42,582 nucleotides of DNA from Bacillus sp. (in: firmicutes) (GTDB taxonomy: Bacteria; Bacillota; Bacilli; Bacillales; Cytobacillaceae): contig JAPSKD010000007.1 of NCBI GenBank assembly GCA_031177865.1, forward strand, positions 15,141 through 57,722, given 5' to 3'. A model generated the notes under the pieces. That model was not told the origin of the DNA. It searched no databases and worked only from the letters and a program-made list of their open reading frames with translations. This document shows positions 16,056 through 24,074 of this stretch, piece after piece (the first letter of the stretch is position 1; every line of letters starts with the position of its first letter). The translations under genes were made by a program, and so were the position numbers.

Positions 16056-16085
16056 ATTATAGCTTAACATTCATTGGATATTCAA
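16056..16085 (-). promoter_or_regulatory. Promoter of the Rad52-dnaN-PRTRC-like operon
   Basis: On the minus strand TTGAAT (16080-16085), 18-base spacer, TATAAT (16056-16061). The resulting leader is about 180 bases long before the first start codon. Confidence 0.7.
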
Positions 16086-16248
16086 CCTATTTTATCCTTT
16101 AGTCTGCATGATATATAATTGAATCCTTTATGCTATTAGTTCTTTTAATATCAAACCGTTCTAAATAATGCCTTCTCAATTTCTGGCAACCTATGATATA
16201 GTAATCTATATCCAACAAATTAATTACATAAATCTAAGAAGCAAGCAC

Positions 16249-16292
16249 TGCTCATACCTATCCGTTCCAACGGAATAGGTGTGGGCTTTTTT
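16249..16292 (+). promoter_or_regulatory. Leader terminator/attenuator before the XRE-TadZ-like genes
   Basis: GCTCATACCTATCCGTT pairs with AACGGAATAGGTGTGGGC and is followed by six T. No gene ends upstream on this strand, so it is a leader element, not an operon terminator. Possible -10 sequences (TATGAT, TATAGT) lie at about 16190-16205 without a convincing -35. Confidence 0.7.
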
Positions 16293-16331
16293 ATTTTGCA
16301 AAGGAGTTTCGAAGCGAAAGGAAGATGGAAA

Positions 16332-16556
16332 ATGTTTAAGCGCCTGCAGGATGTAACCCCTCAATCAGATAGTGAACGATTGTTATTACTAATACGAAAA
16401 TTAAATATAAAACAATATCAATTCGCAAAAGAATTAGGATATAGCAGCGTTTACATTGAAAGTGTCAATAATGGTCGTTCTCCTTTTACAGGGTCACTAC
16501 ATAAACGTATTAATGCCTATTTGGAAAACCTGGATAAGGAGAACCAAAAAGCATGA
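16332..16556 (+). CDS. Small Cro/XRE-type DNA-binding protein
   Basis: A 74-residue protein with a helix-turn-helix spanning about residues 18-60 (KQYQFAKELGYSSVYIESVN). ATG at 16332 follows AAAGGAAG; the longer frame would begin inside the leader hairpin. The stop overlaps the start of the TadZ-like gene (ATGA), so both are translated together. It is likely a regulator of the transfer genes downstream. Confidence 0.75.
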   Translation: MFKRLQDVTPQSDSERLLLLIRKLNIKQYQFAKELGYSSVYIESVNNGRSPFTGSLHKRINAYLENLDKENQKA

Positions 16557-18052
16557 AAAAATGTTTGATTTATACGGATTCATATGTGTCCAAATATCAA
16601 TCTGATCTTATGTCGTTATTAAAAGAATATGAAATGGAACCTCACTTTTTCAATGACAAAGAGAAAATGGAGTTATGGACTCGTGATAATGATTCAAGTC
16701 AAGTGGTGCTTGTTTTATTAGAAGAACAACAAAGTTATTTAGAAAATGTCATTCTGTTACTTTTACAACAAGCATTTATAATATGGATACAGGAAGGAAC
16801 TCATAAAAATCTCAAAGAGGGAAAACGTATCAAGGTATGTGAATCCTGGGAAGAAGGGAACCTTTTTATTACTAAAAACCTTAAGAAAAAAATTGGACCA
16901 GTAGAATTCAAAGAAAGAGTCTTGGGCCCAAAACTAAGGTCACATGAAATAATAAATGAATTTATTGAGGTACCGGAAGAAGTATTGACCTCCAAAATAG
17001 ACATTCAGCCAAATTTGGAGGAAAAGCTGGTTGAGAATTTTGATTCCTCCAAAATAGAAAATGTTACAAAATCAAAGAAAAAGGACTTTAAAAAGGAAAA
17101 AGAAGAACACAGCCTCATAAATGATCAGGAAAAAGAACCGGTAACATCAAAAGAAACAACAATGCAACAGGAAACTGGAAAGAACCCTGAAGTAGTCGCC
17201 CCATACTATGAACGGTCTAGAAATATACAAAGGCAGCTATTTACTCGTTATACCCGGGAAGATCACAAAATGATTGGGATATGGTCACCCATTCACCGAA
17301 CAGGTGTCACTTCTATTTCAATGAACTTTGCCTTCTATTTAGCCCAGAATCGCATTTATACTGCTGTATTGGAAGGATTGACTGAACAACACACCTTAAA
17401 AAACCGCTTAAAAAGATATACTAAAATCCCAGAGGGTTGGGTAAGTTTTGCTAAAGCCATCCATAAGGATGGGATTACTGATGAATCCGATTGGACTTAT
17501 AAAGGAGTAAAATTTCTTCCACTCGATCACGACGATATGAGACATCCATGGAATGAATTTTCACTCGAAAGCTATATGACAACAACAAAAATTGTAGATA
17601 TTACCTTAGTTGATTTTCCAACAGGGGAAATGTCCTCATACACTGAAGATGCGTTATCCTATCTGGATGAAGTATGGATTGTAGTGAATGATGATTATCA
17701 GGATACTTTGTCATGGAATACCTACATTCAAAATTTGAAAGAAAAGACTCGAAAGCCGTTTTATCTCATATTTAACAAGGCATTCTCTGTTTCTCCTGTA
17801 AAACGATATGCTAAAGATTTAGCCACTCCTTTAATTGCTAGCATACCAGCTATGGGTGAAGAATTTGCTCAAAACAATTATGAACCAAGTCCCATTTTTG
17901 AAAATGAGGAAGTTGCTGCTCAATTAGTCCCTTCTTTTCAGGAACTTACAAAGCATCTATATGGCGAAAAAGGATTGTTAGCCCAAAATGAAGTGTATGT
18001 TCCCACTAAAAAAAATTGGTGGAGGAGTATATGGAAAATGTTGAATACATAA
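16553..18052 (+). CDS. TadZ/CpaE-like protein with degenerate P-loop ATPase domain
   Basis: 499 residues in three parts: an N-terminal receiver-like alpha/beta domain (about 1-120), a charged linker (about 125-225), and a C-terminal MinD/ParA-type domain starting at IGIWSPIHRTGVTSISMNFA. The Walker A position reads SPIHRTGVTS instead of KGGxGKTS, so the invariant lysines are missing. VDITLVDFPTG fits the Walker B strand. This layout is that of CpaE/TadZ, which place pilus machines at the pole. Here it precedes the T4SS genes, so a role in positioning the conjugation apparatus is likely. The next promoter (18041-18069) overlaps its 3' end. Confidence 0.65.
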   Translation: MKKCLIYTDSYVSKYQSDLMSLLKEYEMEPHFFNDKEKMELWTRDNDSSQVVLVLLEEQQSYLENVILLLLQQAFIIWIQEGTHKNLKEGKRIKVCESWEEGNLFITKNLKKKIGPVEFKERVLGPKLRSHEIINEFIEVPEEVLTSKIDIQPNLEEKLVENFDSSKIENVTKSKKKDFKKEKEEHSLINDQEKEPVTSKETTMQQETGKNPEVVAPYYERSRNIQRQLFTRYTREDHKMIGIWSPIHRTGVTSISMNFAFYLAQNRIYTAVLEGLTEQHTLKNRLKRYTKIPEGWVSFAKAIHKDGITDESDWTYKGVKFLPLDHDDMRHPWNEFSLESYMTTTKIVDITLVDFPTGEMSSYTEDALSYLDEVWIVVNDDYQDTLSWNTYIQNLKEKTRKPFYLIFNKAFSVSPVKRYAKDLATPLIASIPAMGEEFAQNNYEPSPIFENEEVAAQLVPSFQELTKHLYGEKGLLAQNEVYVPTKKNWWRSIWKMLNT

Positions 18053-18069
18053 AAGGAGCATGATACGAT
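18041..18069 (+). promoter_or_regulatory. Promoter of the DUF4258-primase genes
   Basis: TTGAAT (18041-18046), 17-base spacer, TACGAT (18064-18069), overlapping the end of the TadZ-like gene. Confidence 0.65.
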
Positions 18070-18114
18070 AAAATTACTAAATTTTTCTTTTGTTTTTATT
18101 TGCGACATAACTTA

Positions 18115-18200
18115 TGTCTGCGGTGAAGAATAAAGCGGTCTTTGGACTGACGTGTGTTTCTCTATGAGAACAAACGATCAAGTCTAAAGCCGCTTTTTTA
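18115..18200 (+). promoter_or_regulatory. Leader attenuator with TGTSTGCGGTGAA box
   Basis: The box TGTCTGCGGTGAAGAATA (18115-18132) precedes a long hairpin: AAAGCGGTCTTTGGACT (18132-18148) pairs with AGTCTAAAGCCGCTTT, with an inner GTTTCTC/GAGAAC stem, then six T. A small palindrome GACATAA/TTATGTC lies just upstream. The box is shared with the minus-strand leader at 15992-16010. Confidence 0.75.
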
Positions 18201-18225
18201 TTTTTTATAAAAAGGGATGGTGACA

Positions 18226-18531
18226 ATGATGAACATGAAGGAAATTAAGAAAGCTTTTTTGGTAGGGAGATATGAAATATCTGACCATGCCAATGAGAGA
18301 TTGGAAAAACGCGGATACATGGAAGCTGATGTAAAGAGCTGTATTTTATCAGGGGAAATCCGGGAAAGACAAACCTACTTCCATAAGCCTGCTGTGTTAA
18401 TTACAGGGGAGGATTTAGATGGATTGCCTATCGTTACTGTTCTTGGTGTTCACGTTAAGAAAACTGATCACTTCAATGTAATTACCGTTATGCCTCCAAT
18501 TGACAAAGAGCGTTTTGACCGTGTGATTTAA
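18226..18531 (+). CDS. DUF4258-like small protein (RelE-fold candidate)
   Basis: About 101 residues. The pattern YEISDHANERLEKRGYMEAD followed by VKSCILSGEI is typical of DUF4258 proteins, which resemble RelE-type toxin folds. PIVTVLGVHV and FNVITVMPP supply the later strands. No antitoxin gene is adjacent, and the gene is embedded in the transfer region, so a toxin role is uncertain. The start could be at 18217, 18226 or 18235; spacing from AAAGGG favours 18226. Confidence 0.6.
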   Translation: MMNMKEIKKAFLVGRYEISDHANERLEKRGYMEADVKSCILSGEIRERQTYFHKPAVLITGEDLDGLPIVTVLGVHVKKTDHFNVITVMPPIDKERFDRVI

Positions 18532-18560
18532 TTAAAGATTTTGAGAAAGGGTGTTGTTTT

Positions 18561-19799
18561 ATGTCTAACCTAAGGAGAACCAAGCTGAAAGGTTGGTATG
18601 AGTACTACCGCGAAACCTGCCCCGTCTGTCAAAAGAGGGGCGGTTGTATGGTGAATGAAAAAGGAGATACCGTTGTTTGTATCCGAACTGAGAGTGAGGT
18701 CCAATTTTCAAAAAGGTTTCCTTCCTGGATCCATCGTTTAAAAGAAGCGAGAAAAATAAAACCTTCTGAGGATGCAGCTGGAGAATTTATTGAAGGTAAT
18801 GTAAAAGCGACTCCTGGGACACTTCATCAGGTATTCAAAGGACTGATAGATGCTACCCGGCTGACAGATGCCCATTTTGAGCATCTAATCAATCGTAGTA
18901 TGCATGATGATGAGGTGTTTATCCGGGAGTATAGATCATTTCCTGAGCGTCCTTGGAATTGTGCAAAAGACATAGCTGCAATGGTAGGAGCGGAATCTTT
19001 TACCGGGGTACCAGGTTTTTTTGAAAACAACTTTGGGTGGTCTATATCCGGTAGAGAAGGGATATTGATTCCGTATCGGAATGAATTCAACCAAATTGTC
19101 GGATTCCAAACAAGAATTGATAACCCGCCAAATGATGTAGAAGTATCTCCTGGTTCAATAAAAGGACTAAAAGCTAGGGTTAAGCAGCAGCCAAACCTTG
19201 TTCAAATTTTAATTGATGGTGAGATAATCGAAGAAGTGGAATTGGAATTAGGGAAAACTCAATCTGTTTATAATGATGGGGTTGGATTCGTCAAGCTTGT
19301 AAAAGGTCAAAGGTATTTCTGGCTATCTTCAGCGAATAAGAAAAATGGTACAGGTGCCGGAGATCCTACACCGGTTCATGTAGCCGTACCGGTAAATGAA
19401 TTAGAAACCTGGGAAACCGGTCATCTCCGTAGTGCTTCCTCTGCTTGGATTACTGAAGGAGCTTTGAAAGCGGATATTGCAGTAGAACATATCTCCAAGG
19501 TGTTTGATTCTGAAGAACTTGTTGAGATAGGAACGACTTTTTTGGCAGTTGCTGGTGTTAACTCCTGGAGATCATGTCTTCCTATACTGAAAAATATGAA
19601 GGTGAAACATGTAAATATTGCGTTTGATATGGACGCAATGCAGAACCCTTATGTTGCTTTTCATTTGCAGGAACTAGCAAAACAATTAAAACGTGAAGGG
19701 TACACAGCCAACCTGGTCATGTGGAATCAAGAGGATGGAAAAGGGATAGATGATGTCCTTACGGTAAAACGGTATCCTAAATTCAAAAGACTTTTCTAA
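18561..19799 (+). CDS. Toprim-like (DUF3854-type) primase-related protein
   Basis: 412 residues. The N-terminus has a zinc-finger-like set CPVC...GGC...VVC (about 20-40), as in primases. The C-terminal third is Toprim-like: AWITEGALKADIA gives the conserved Glu, VNIAFDMDAMQNPYV gives the DxD-type acidic pair, and GKGIDDVL follows, as in DUF3854 domains of plasmid and phage replication proteins. The middle (GREGILIPYRNEFNQIVGFQ) matches the region linking zinc finger and Toprim in such proteins. It probably primes DNA synthesis on the element, during replication or in the recipient after transfer. Confidence 0.75.
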   Translation: MSNLRRTKLKGWYEYYRETCPVCQKRGGCMVNEKGDTVVCIRTESEVQFSKRFPSWIHRLKEARKIKPSEDAAGEFIEGNVKATPGTLHQVFKGLIDATRLTDAHFEHLINRSMHDDEVFIREYRSFPERPWNCAKDIAAMVGAESFTGVPGFFENNFGWSISGREGILIPYRNEFNQIVGFQTRIDNPPNDVEVSPGSIKGLKARVKQQPNLVQILIDGEIIEEVELELGKTQSVYNDGVGFVKLVKGQRYFWLSSANKKNGTGAGDPTPVHVAVPVNELETWETGHLRSASSAWITEGALKADIAVEHISKVFDSEELVEIGTTFLAVAGVNSWRSCLPILKNMKVKHVNIAFDMDAMQNPYVAFHLQELAKQLKREGYTANLVMWNQEDGKGIDDVLTVKRYPKFKRLF

Positions 19800-19821
19800 A
19801 ATATAGAAACGGGGGATAAAA

Positions 19822-20028
19822 GTGATTACATTAGAGAGTGTGAATAATATCAAAAACGAAAAAATGTTTTTTAATCAGTTAAAAGTAAAAAGGCTAGCTA
19901 CTCATGAGAAAAATCCTATATTCAATATTATTGGATTTCATTATGGTGAAGAAGAGATAAGACACACTGGATATGCAGACGATGTTACTTATTACCTAAA
20001 CGGTTACTTTGGAAATAAATCTGAGTGA
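19822..20028 (+). CDS. Unknown 68-residue protein
   Basis: GTG start 4-5 bases after a GGGGGAT stretch. The protein is small, mixed-charge and soluble (VKRLATHEKNPIFNIIGF, then DDVTYYLNGYFGN). It follows the primase-related gene by 22 bases and precedes a terminator, so it ends that transcription unit. No family recognised. Confidence 0.55.
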   Translation: MITLESVNNIKNEKMFFNQLKVKRLATHEKNPIFNIIGFHYGEEEIRHTGYADDVTYYLNGYFGNKSE

Positions 20029-20057
20029 ATTGTATAAATGTTAGACATTAAAAAATG

Positions 20058-20091
20058 AAGCGACTCCTGTTAAATCAAGAGTCGTTTTTTT
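20058..20091 (+). terminator. Terminator before the T4SS operon promoter
   Basis: AAGCGACTC pairs with GAGTCGTTT across a 12-base loop and is followed by seven T. Confidence 0.8.
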
Positions 20092-20117
20092 GTTGAAATA
20101 AGTAAATTAGAAAGGTG

Positions 20118-20146
20118 TTGCACAATATTTCCTTTTTAGGTAAGAT
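20118..20146 (+). promoter_or_regulatory. Promoter of the T4SS operon
   Basis: TTGCAC (20118-20123), 17-base spacer, TAAGAT (20141-20146). Confidence 0.7.
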
Positions 20147-20180
20147 ATTATCAAGAAATAAAATTAAATAAACGTGTAAT

Positions 20181-20252
20181 GGGAACACCCCACTCTGCAC
20201 ATGACACATGCAAATTTCTTGCATGATGGTCGTGTTTGGAGTGGGGTTTTTT
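20181..20252 (+). promoter_or_regulatory. Leader attenuator, GGGARCACCCCAC family, copy 2
   Basis: GGGAACACCCCAC (20181-20193) with outer stem CCCCACTC/GAGTGGGG (20188-20195, 20239-20246), inner CATGCAA/TTGCATG (20207-20213, 20219-20225), then six T. Compared with copy 1, the two outer base pairs after CCCCAC change together (AA/TT to TC/GA) and the inner stem is unrelated in sequence, which supports an RNA structure. Confidence 0.8.
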
Positions 20253-20306
20253 CATTTTCCTGAAAAAAATCACTATGAGTACGATTGAAGGAGGTGGGAA
20301 ATTCAC

Positions 20307-20684
20307 ATGAAAAATTTAAAAATGATTTCATTCTTATTAATGGCCACGTTTGTAATAGGTTTAATCCTTACAACGGCACCAGAGTTTACATATGCTGAAA
20401 AGGCAGATGTAACGAAAGCTTTGAAGGAATCGGGAATCTCAAACACTGGAGATATGAGTGGGGTATACGATGACATGAACGGTGTTGTGTATTTCATCAT
20501 GGCCATAGGTGGCTTCTGGATTGTTGGGATGCTTGTTTGGGGTGGAATGACTTTAGCAGGAAGTGGAGGAAATGCTCAGAAACGAACTGAAGGATTTATA
20601 AAATTATCCCTTACTCTAGTTGGAGCATATATTATTTTTAAAGCCTACGACATCGCGGGATGGGCGACTGGACTAGGCGGGTGA
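20307..20684 (+). CDS. VirB2/TrbC-like pilin-type T4SS subunit
   Basis: 125 residues: an N-terminal signal segment ending near FTYAEKAD, then two hydrophobic helices (about 60-85, VVYFIMAIGGFWIVGMLVWG, and about 100-117, LSLTLVGAYIIFKAYDIAGW) separated by a short basic loop with GGNAQKR. This is the layout of VirB2/TrbC pilins and of their Gram-positive counterparts. It should lie in the membrane as part of the conjugation channel. GGAGGTGGG precedes ATG. A terminator after the gene would give an excess of this transcript over the downstream genes, as expected for a major subunit. Confidence 0.75.
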   Translation: MKNLKMISFLLMATFVIGLILTTAPEFTYAEKADVTKALKESGISNTGDMSGVYDDMNGVVYFIMAIGGFWIVGMLVWGGMTLAGSGGNAQKRTEGFIKLSLTLVGAYIIFKAYDIAGWATGLGG

Positions 20685-20709
20685 TATCCATTTTGTTTAA
20701 AACTTTGGA

Positions 20710-20745
20710 AAATACCTTCTTTTCTTAGTGGAAGAAGGTATTTTT
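20710..20745 (+). terminator. Intercistronic terminator after the pilin-like gene
   Basis: AATACCTTCTT pairs with AAGAAGGTATT and is followed by a T-run. Read-through or antitermination is needed to express the rest of the T4SS operon. Confidence 0.8.
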
Positions 20746-20775
20746 CTTTCAATTTCACTATAAGGAGGGTTTGGA

Positions 20776-21096
20776 ATGCGAGTTGAAAAGGTGCCAATTG
20801 ATATGTCTTCTGAACAGAAAGAAATTCTGGGGATTGTTTCCAAGCGACAGCTTACCTATTTAGCCATAGGTGGCATTATTTTATATTCTTATATTCCTTT
20901 TATATATAAATTGTTTTCGGGATTTAGTTGGTTTATAGGTGCAATATTTTCATTATTTGCAGCAGCCCCAACAGTTAGCCTAGTCCTTTATCTAGCTTTT
21001 GCCAAAGTACAAAAATTTAACATGAACCGTGATTACTATTACTACATCCGTTTTCAGCGGAAAACACAGTATGGCTCATGGAGAAAAGGAAACTGA
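20776..21096 (+). CDS. PrgI-family (VirB3-like) T4SS membrane protein
   Basis: 106 residues. It starts with VEKVPIDMSSEQKEILGIVS, a very typical PrgI N-terminus, followed by two transmembrane helices (about 30-50 and 55-80) and a basic C-terminal tail (FNMNRDYYYYIRFQRKT). PrgI proteins are the VirB3 equivalents of Gram-positive systems and associate with the VirB4 ATPase encoded two genes downstream. AAGGAGGG precedes the ATG. Confidence 0.85.
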   Translation: MRVEKVPIDMSSEQKEILGIVSKRQLTYLAIGGIILYSYIPFIYKLFSGFSWFIGAIFSLFAAAPTVSLVLYLAFAKVQKFNMNRDYYYYIRFQRKTQYGSWRKGN

Positions 21097-21110
21097 AAAG
21101 GAGGTATCCC

Positions 21111-22016
21111 ATGAAAGACATACTCTTTTTGTTAGTTGTCGGGACGATTATTTATGTCATAGGGAGAGTCATATTAAAAGAACCTATACTGCCTTGGAAA
21201 GAAAAGAAAGAAAACATCACTATTCCTAAGAACTTAAATTCTAATACAAGAAAATCTAAAAGGAGTAAAGGTCAAGAACCTCTTGAAGAAGAGGAAGCCG
21301 CACCTTTTCAACAATTATTTCCTTCTATCCAAGCATTTGAAAATCACATGATTCGTCATAAAGATAATACATTTTCGATGATGGCAGAGGTCGATCCAGT
21401 TAATTACTTCCTATTGGACCAAGGGGAGCAAGAGGGGATTGATGCAATTTTTGAAACCTGGCTAGCTCAAATTTCTTATCCTGTTCGTATTTACCTGCAA
21501 AATCGGTTTGTGGATTTGACTGATCCGATTAAAGAGATACAAGAAGTAATGGATGCCGAAGATGATTTGCACCCTTTAGCTTATGAATACGGTCAAAAGA
21601 TGGTTGATGACCTATACAGATGGCAGCAGGCCCAACCACGTTACGAAACCAAAAGATATTTAATATTTGATTACAAAGTAGATTCAAAAGACATTAAAGC
21701 GGACAGTGCTGAGGAATTTGAAGAAAAAGTAATTGATAAGGCATTCAATGAACTTTACCGAAGGGTGACCACTGCAAAATCTCAATTGCGAAAAGCGGAT
21801 ATGAATGTCCACCTTCTAACAACGGAGGGAATTGGTGAAGTTTTATATTACACGTTTAATCGAAGAAAAGCGGTCAAGAACCGGTTTAAAGATGTGGCAG
21901 ATAAAGAGCAGCTGGCTTTGTTTGTTACAGCTGATCAGTCAGCGGAACAAATAGCCATGGTAAAGGAGGAAATTGATTATGTTCAAAAAGAAGAACAAGG
22001 CGATAAAGCCAGCTGA
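21111..22016 (+). CDS. Membrane-anchored T4SS accessory protein
   Basis: ATG at 21111 follows an ideal AAGGAGGT. The protein has one N-terminal transmembrane helix (DILFLLVVGTIIYVIGRVIL), a basic linker, then a soluble domain (about 65-300; PFQQLFPSIQAFENHMIRHK ... SMMAEVDPVNYFLLDQ ... LLTTEGIGEVLYYTFN). That domain has the flavour of the N-terminal, non-ATPase part of VirB4 proteins. It overlaps the VirB4 gene by 38 bases. It may be a separated VirB4-type membrane-interacting module or a dedicated partner of VirB4. Confidence 0.65.
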   Translation: MKDILFLLVVGTIIYVIGRVILKEPILPWKEKKENITIPKNLNSNTRKSKRSKGQEPLEEEEAAPFQQLFPSIQAFENHMIRHKDNTFSMMAEVDPVNYFLLDQGEQEGIDAIFETWLAQISYPVRIYLQNRFVDLTDPIKEIQEVMDAEDDLHPLAYEYGQKMVDDLYRWQQAQPRYETKRYLIFDYKVDSKDIKADSAEEFEEKVIDKAFNELYRRVTTAKSQLRKADMNVHLLTTEGIGEVLYYTFNRRKAVKNRFKDVADKEQLALFVTADQSAEQIAMVKEEIDYVQKEEQGDKAS

Positions 22017-24051
22017 TGAAAATACAGAAATTCCCATTAATGAAGAAGACCTTCCTGTTAATAGCAAGCCTTCTATCTGGGATTTAATTAGCCCAGAGGG
22101 AGTTGGCATAAGTGATGTTTCGGATGACTATGGTGTCATCAAGCAGTCTCTCGGAACGAAGACCTATTTTCGTCCATTCTATATTACTAGAGATGGTTAT
22201 CCTCGAAAAATGAAAACTAATTGGGCTAACTCCCTAACATCAAGCGGAGAAATTGACCTCATCTATGACATACATAAGACACCTAAGAATGACGCTATTC
22301 GTTTGCTGCAGCGACAGAATACTATTTTAAAATCAAACCTTAACTTTCAAATAAAAAGAGGAAATGAAGACAGTGTTCTCGATAACCGGACAAAAATTGC
22401 GGATACCGAGATTTTAATGGAAGAAATCCAATTTAGTGAAAATGATGCCTACCATGTTGGGATATTAGGCATGATGTATGCCAATAGTGAACGTGAATTA
22501 GATAAATACAGTGAGTATTTAGAAGATGAAATGAGTTCATTATTTTTTAAACTAGCCTCTACATGGGGGAGAGTAAAAAAAGGCTTCCGCTCGGTTACGC
22601 CACTAGCACAAAACGAAATTAAAGACAGTCTAAGAAATTTGGATCGTCGTTCATTAGCCACGTTCGCTCCCTTTATTTCAGGAAGCGGAAAATTTAATGG
22701 CGGAATACCAATCGGAAAAAATAAAATCACGGGTCAAAAAGAATTCTATAATGCATTTGGTACATATGAAAATCGGCCTGATAACTATAATATGGCGGTA
22801 TTTGGAGTTAGTGGATCTGGTAAATCCCTGGCTCTCAAATTGCTTTTATCTCGAGAAACAACAGGTCTGGCCGTTTACTCAAGGCTAATTGATGTGGAAG
22901 GGGAATTCATCCGGATTGTAAAACGGCTAGGTGGAGTCAATTTAGATTTAGCAGAGGAAAGTAATATTCGAATTAATCCCCTTGCGCTGAATGTGTCCAA
23001 TGTACCTCTTGAGAATTCTGATGATGAAGAGCTGGAGCTCCTGGAAAAAGACGATGAGAGAGAAGTTATTGAAAAGAATGGGAGGAAGTATATCTCATTC
23101 GTCCCAATTCGAGAAAAGATAAATGAAGCCTTGGATTTCTTTGATATTTTATGTCGGGGCAAAAATCAGGAAGAAGACGGATTAACCGTATTCGAGCGAA
23201 ATTATATCGAGGAAGCCATGAAACATATCTATCAACATTATGGATATAGTACACATCCTTCCTCTCTTTATGAGAATACCGTTAAAGAAGTAAATGGGAA
23301 TATTATTCAATCAAAAGTTAGAAAACCCGAGCCTACTCTTAGTGAAGTGTATAAATACCTGATTGAGCGATATGGAAAAGAATACAACGCAGAGCGACTT
23401 ATTGCAGCCATTCGCCCTTTCTTAAAAGATGGTTCCAAGCCTATTTTTGATGGCCAAACCTACTTAGGAGAGGATGTAACGGTAGACCTCCATACGGCGA
23501 GGTTGGTAAACTTTAATATTTCTCAAATGGAAGAAGGGTTCTTAAGACCAATTGCTTACCATGTAATCCTTAACTACATCTGGGAATACTTTGTGAAAAA
23601 TGTAGATAACGAAACAAAGAAAAAAATAGTACTAGCTGATGAGTTTTGGACAATGGTTGATTCAGAGCAAACAGTTTCATTTGGGGAAAAGGTTGCCCGG
23701 AGAGCACGAAAGCGTAACTGTGGTCTTCGTATTGCTTCTCAAGATTTTGTAAGGATCCTGGAATCGAAGAAAGCAAGGGGAATTCTGCAAAATACTCATA
23801 CCTTCTTTTTCTTAAAACAAAACAAAATCGATTTGAAGCTGATTAAGGAAAACTTTGACTTGTCACAAGGAGAATTAAATATCCTCTTTCAAAACCCTGA
23901 TAAGGGGGAAGGGATTCTGCGGAGTGGTCGCTCTTCTGTTTGGCTTCAAACTGATCCATCAAAAGATGAGATGGTATTTATTGAAAGTAATAATGCTGTA
24001 TTAGAAGAGCATCGAAAACGAAAAAGCTTTAACCAACAATCCTTCTATTAA
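21979..24051 (+). CDS. VirB4-family conjugation ATPase
   Basis: 690 residues. Walker A is FGVSGSGKSLALKLLL (about 275-290) and Walker B is KKIVLADEFWTMVD (about 545-560). The late motif RIASQDFVRIL and the TraC/VirB4-type N-terminal domain (about 1-240) are also present. It powers substrate transfer and channel assembly at the inner face of the membrane. ATG at 21979 is preferred over TTG at 21973 because AGGAGG is correctly spaced to it. The start lies inside the preceding gene, indicating translational coupling. Confidence 0.92.
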   Translation: MFKKKNKAIKPADENTEIPINEEDLPVNSKPSIWDLISPEGVGISDVSDDYGVIKQSLGTKTYFRPFYITRDGYPRKMKTNWANSLTSSGEIDLIYDIHKTPKNDAIRLLQRQNTILKSNLNFQIKRGNEDSVLDNRTKIADTEILMEEIQFSENDAYHVGILGMMYANSERELDKYSEYLEDEMSSLFFKLASTWGRVKKGFRSVTPLAQNEIKDSLRNLDRRSLATFAPFISGSGKFNGGIPIGKNKITGQKEFYNAFGTYENRPDNYNMAVFGVSGSGKSLALKLLLSRETTGLAVYSRLIDVEGEFIRIVKRLGGVNLDLAEESNIRINPLALNVSNVPLENSDDEELELLEKDDEREVIEKNGRKYISFVPIREKINEALDFFDILCRGKNQEEDGLTVFERNYIEEAMKHIYQHYGYSTHPSSLYENTVKEVNGNIIQSKVRKPEPTLSEVYKYLIERYGKEYNAERLIAAIRPFLKDGSKPIFDGQTYLGEDVTVDLHTARLVNFNISQMEEGFLRPIAYHVILNYIWEYFVKNVDNETKKKIVLADEFWTMVDSEQTVSFGEKVARRARKRNCGLRIASQDFVRILESKKARGILQNTHTFFFLKQNKIDLKLIKENFDLSQGELNILFQNPDKGEGILRSGRSSVWLQTDPSKDEMVFIESNNAVLEEHRKRKSFNQQSFY

Positions 24052-24074
24052 TCAATAAGGAAAGGAGGAATTAT

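Noticed and set aside
18226-18531. Toxin-antitoxin module
   Set aside because: The DUF4258-like protein has a RelE-like fold candidate, but no antitoxin-sized partner lies next to it.
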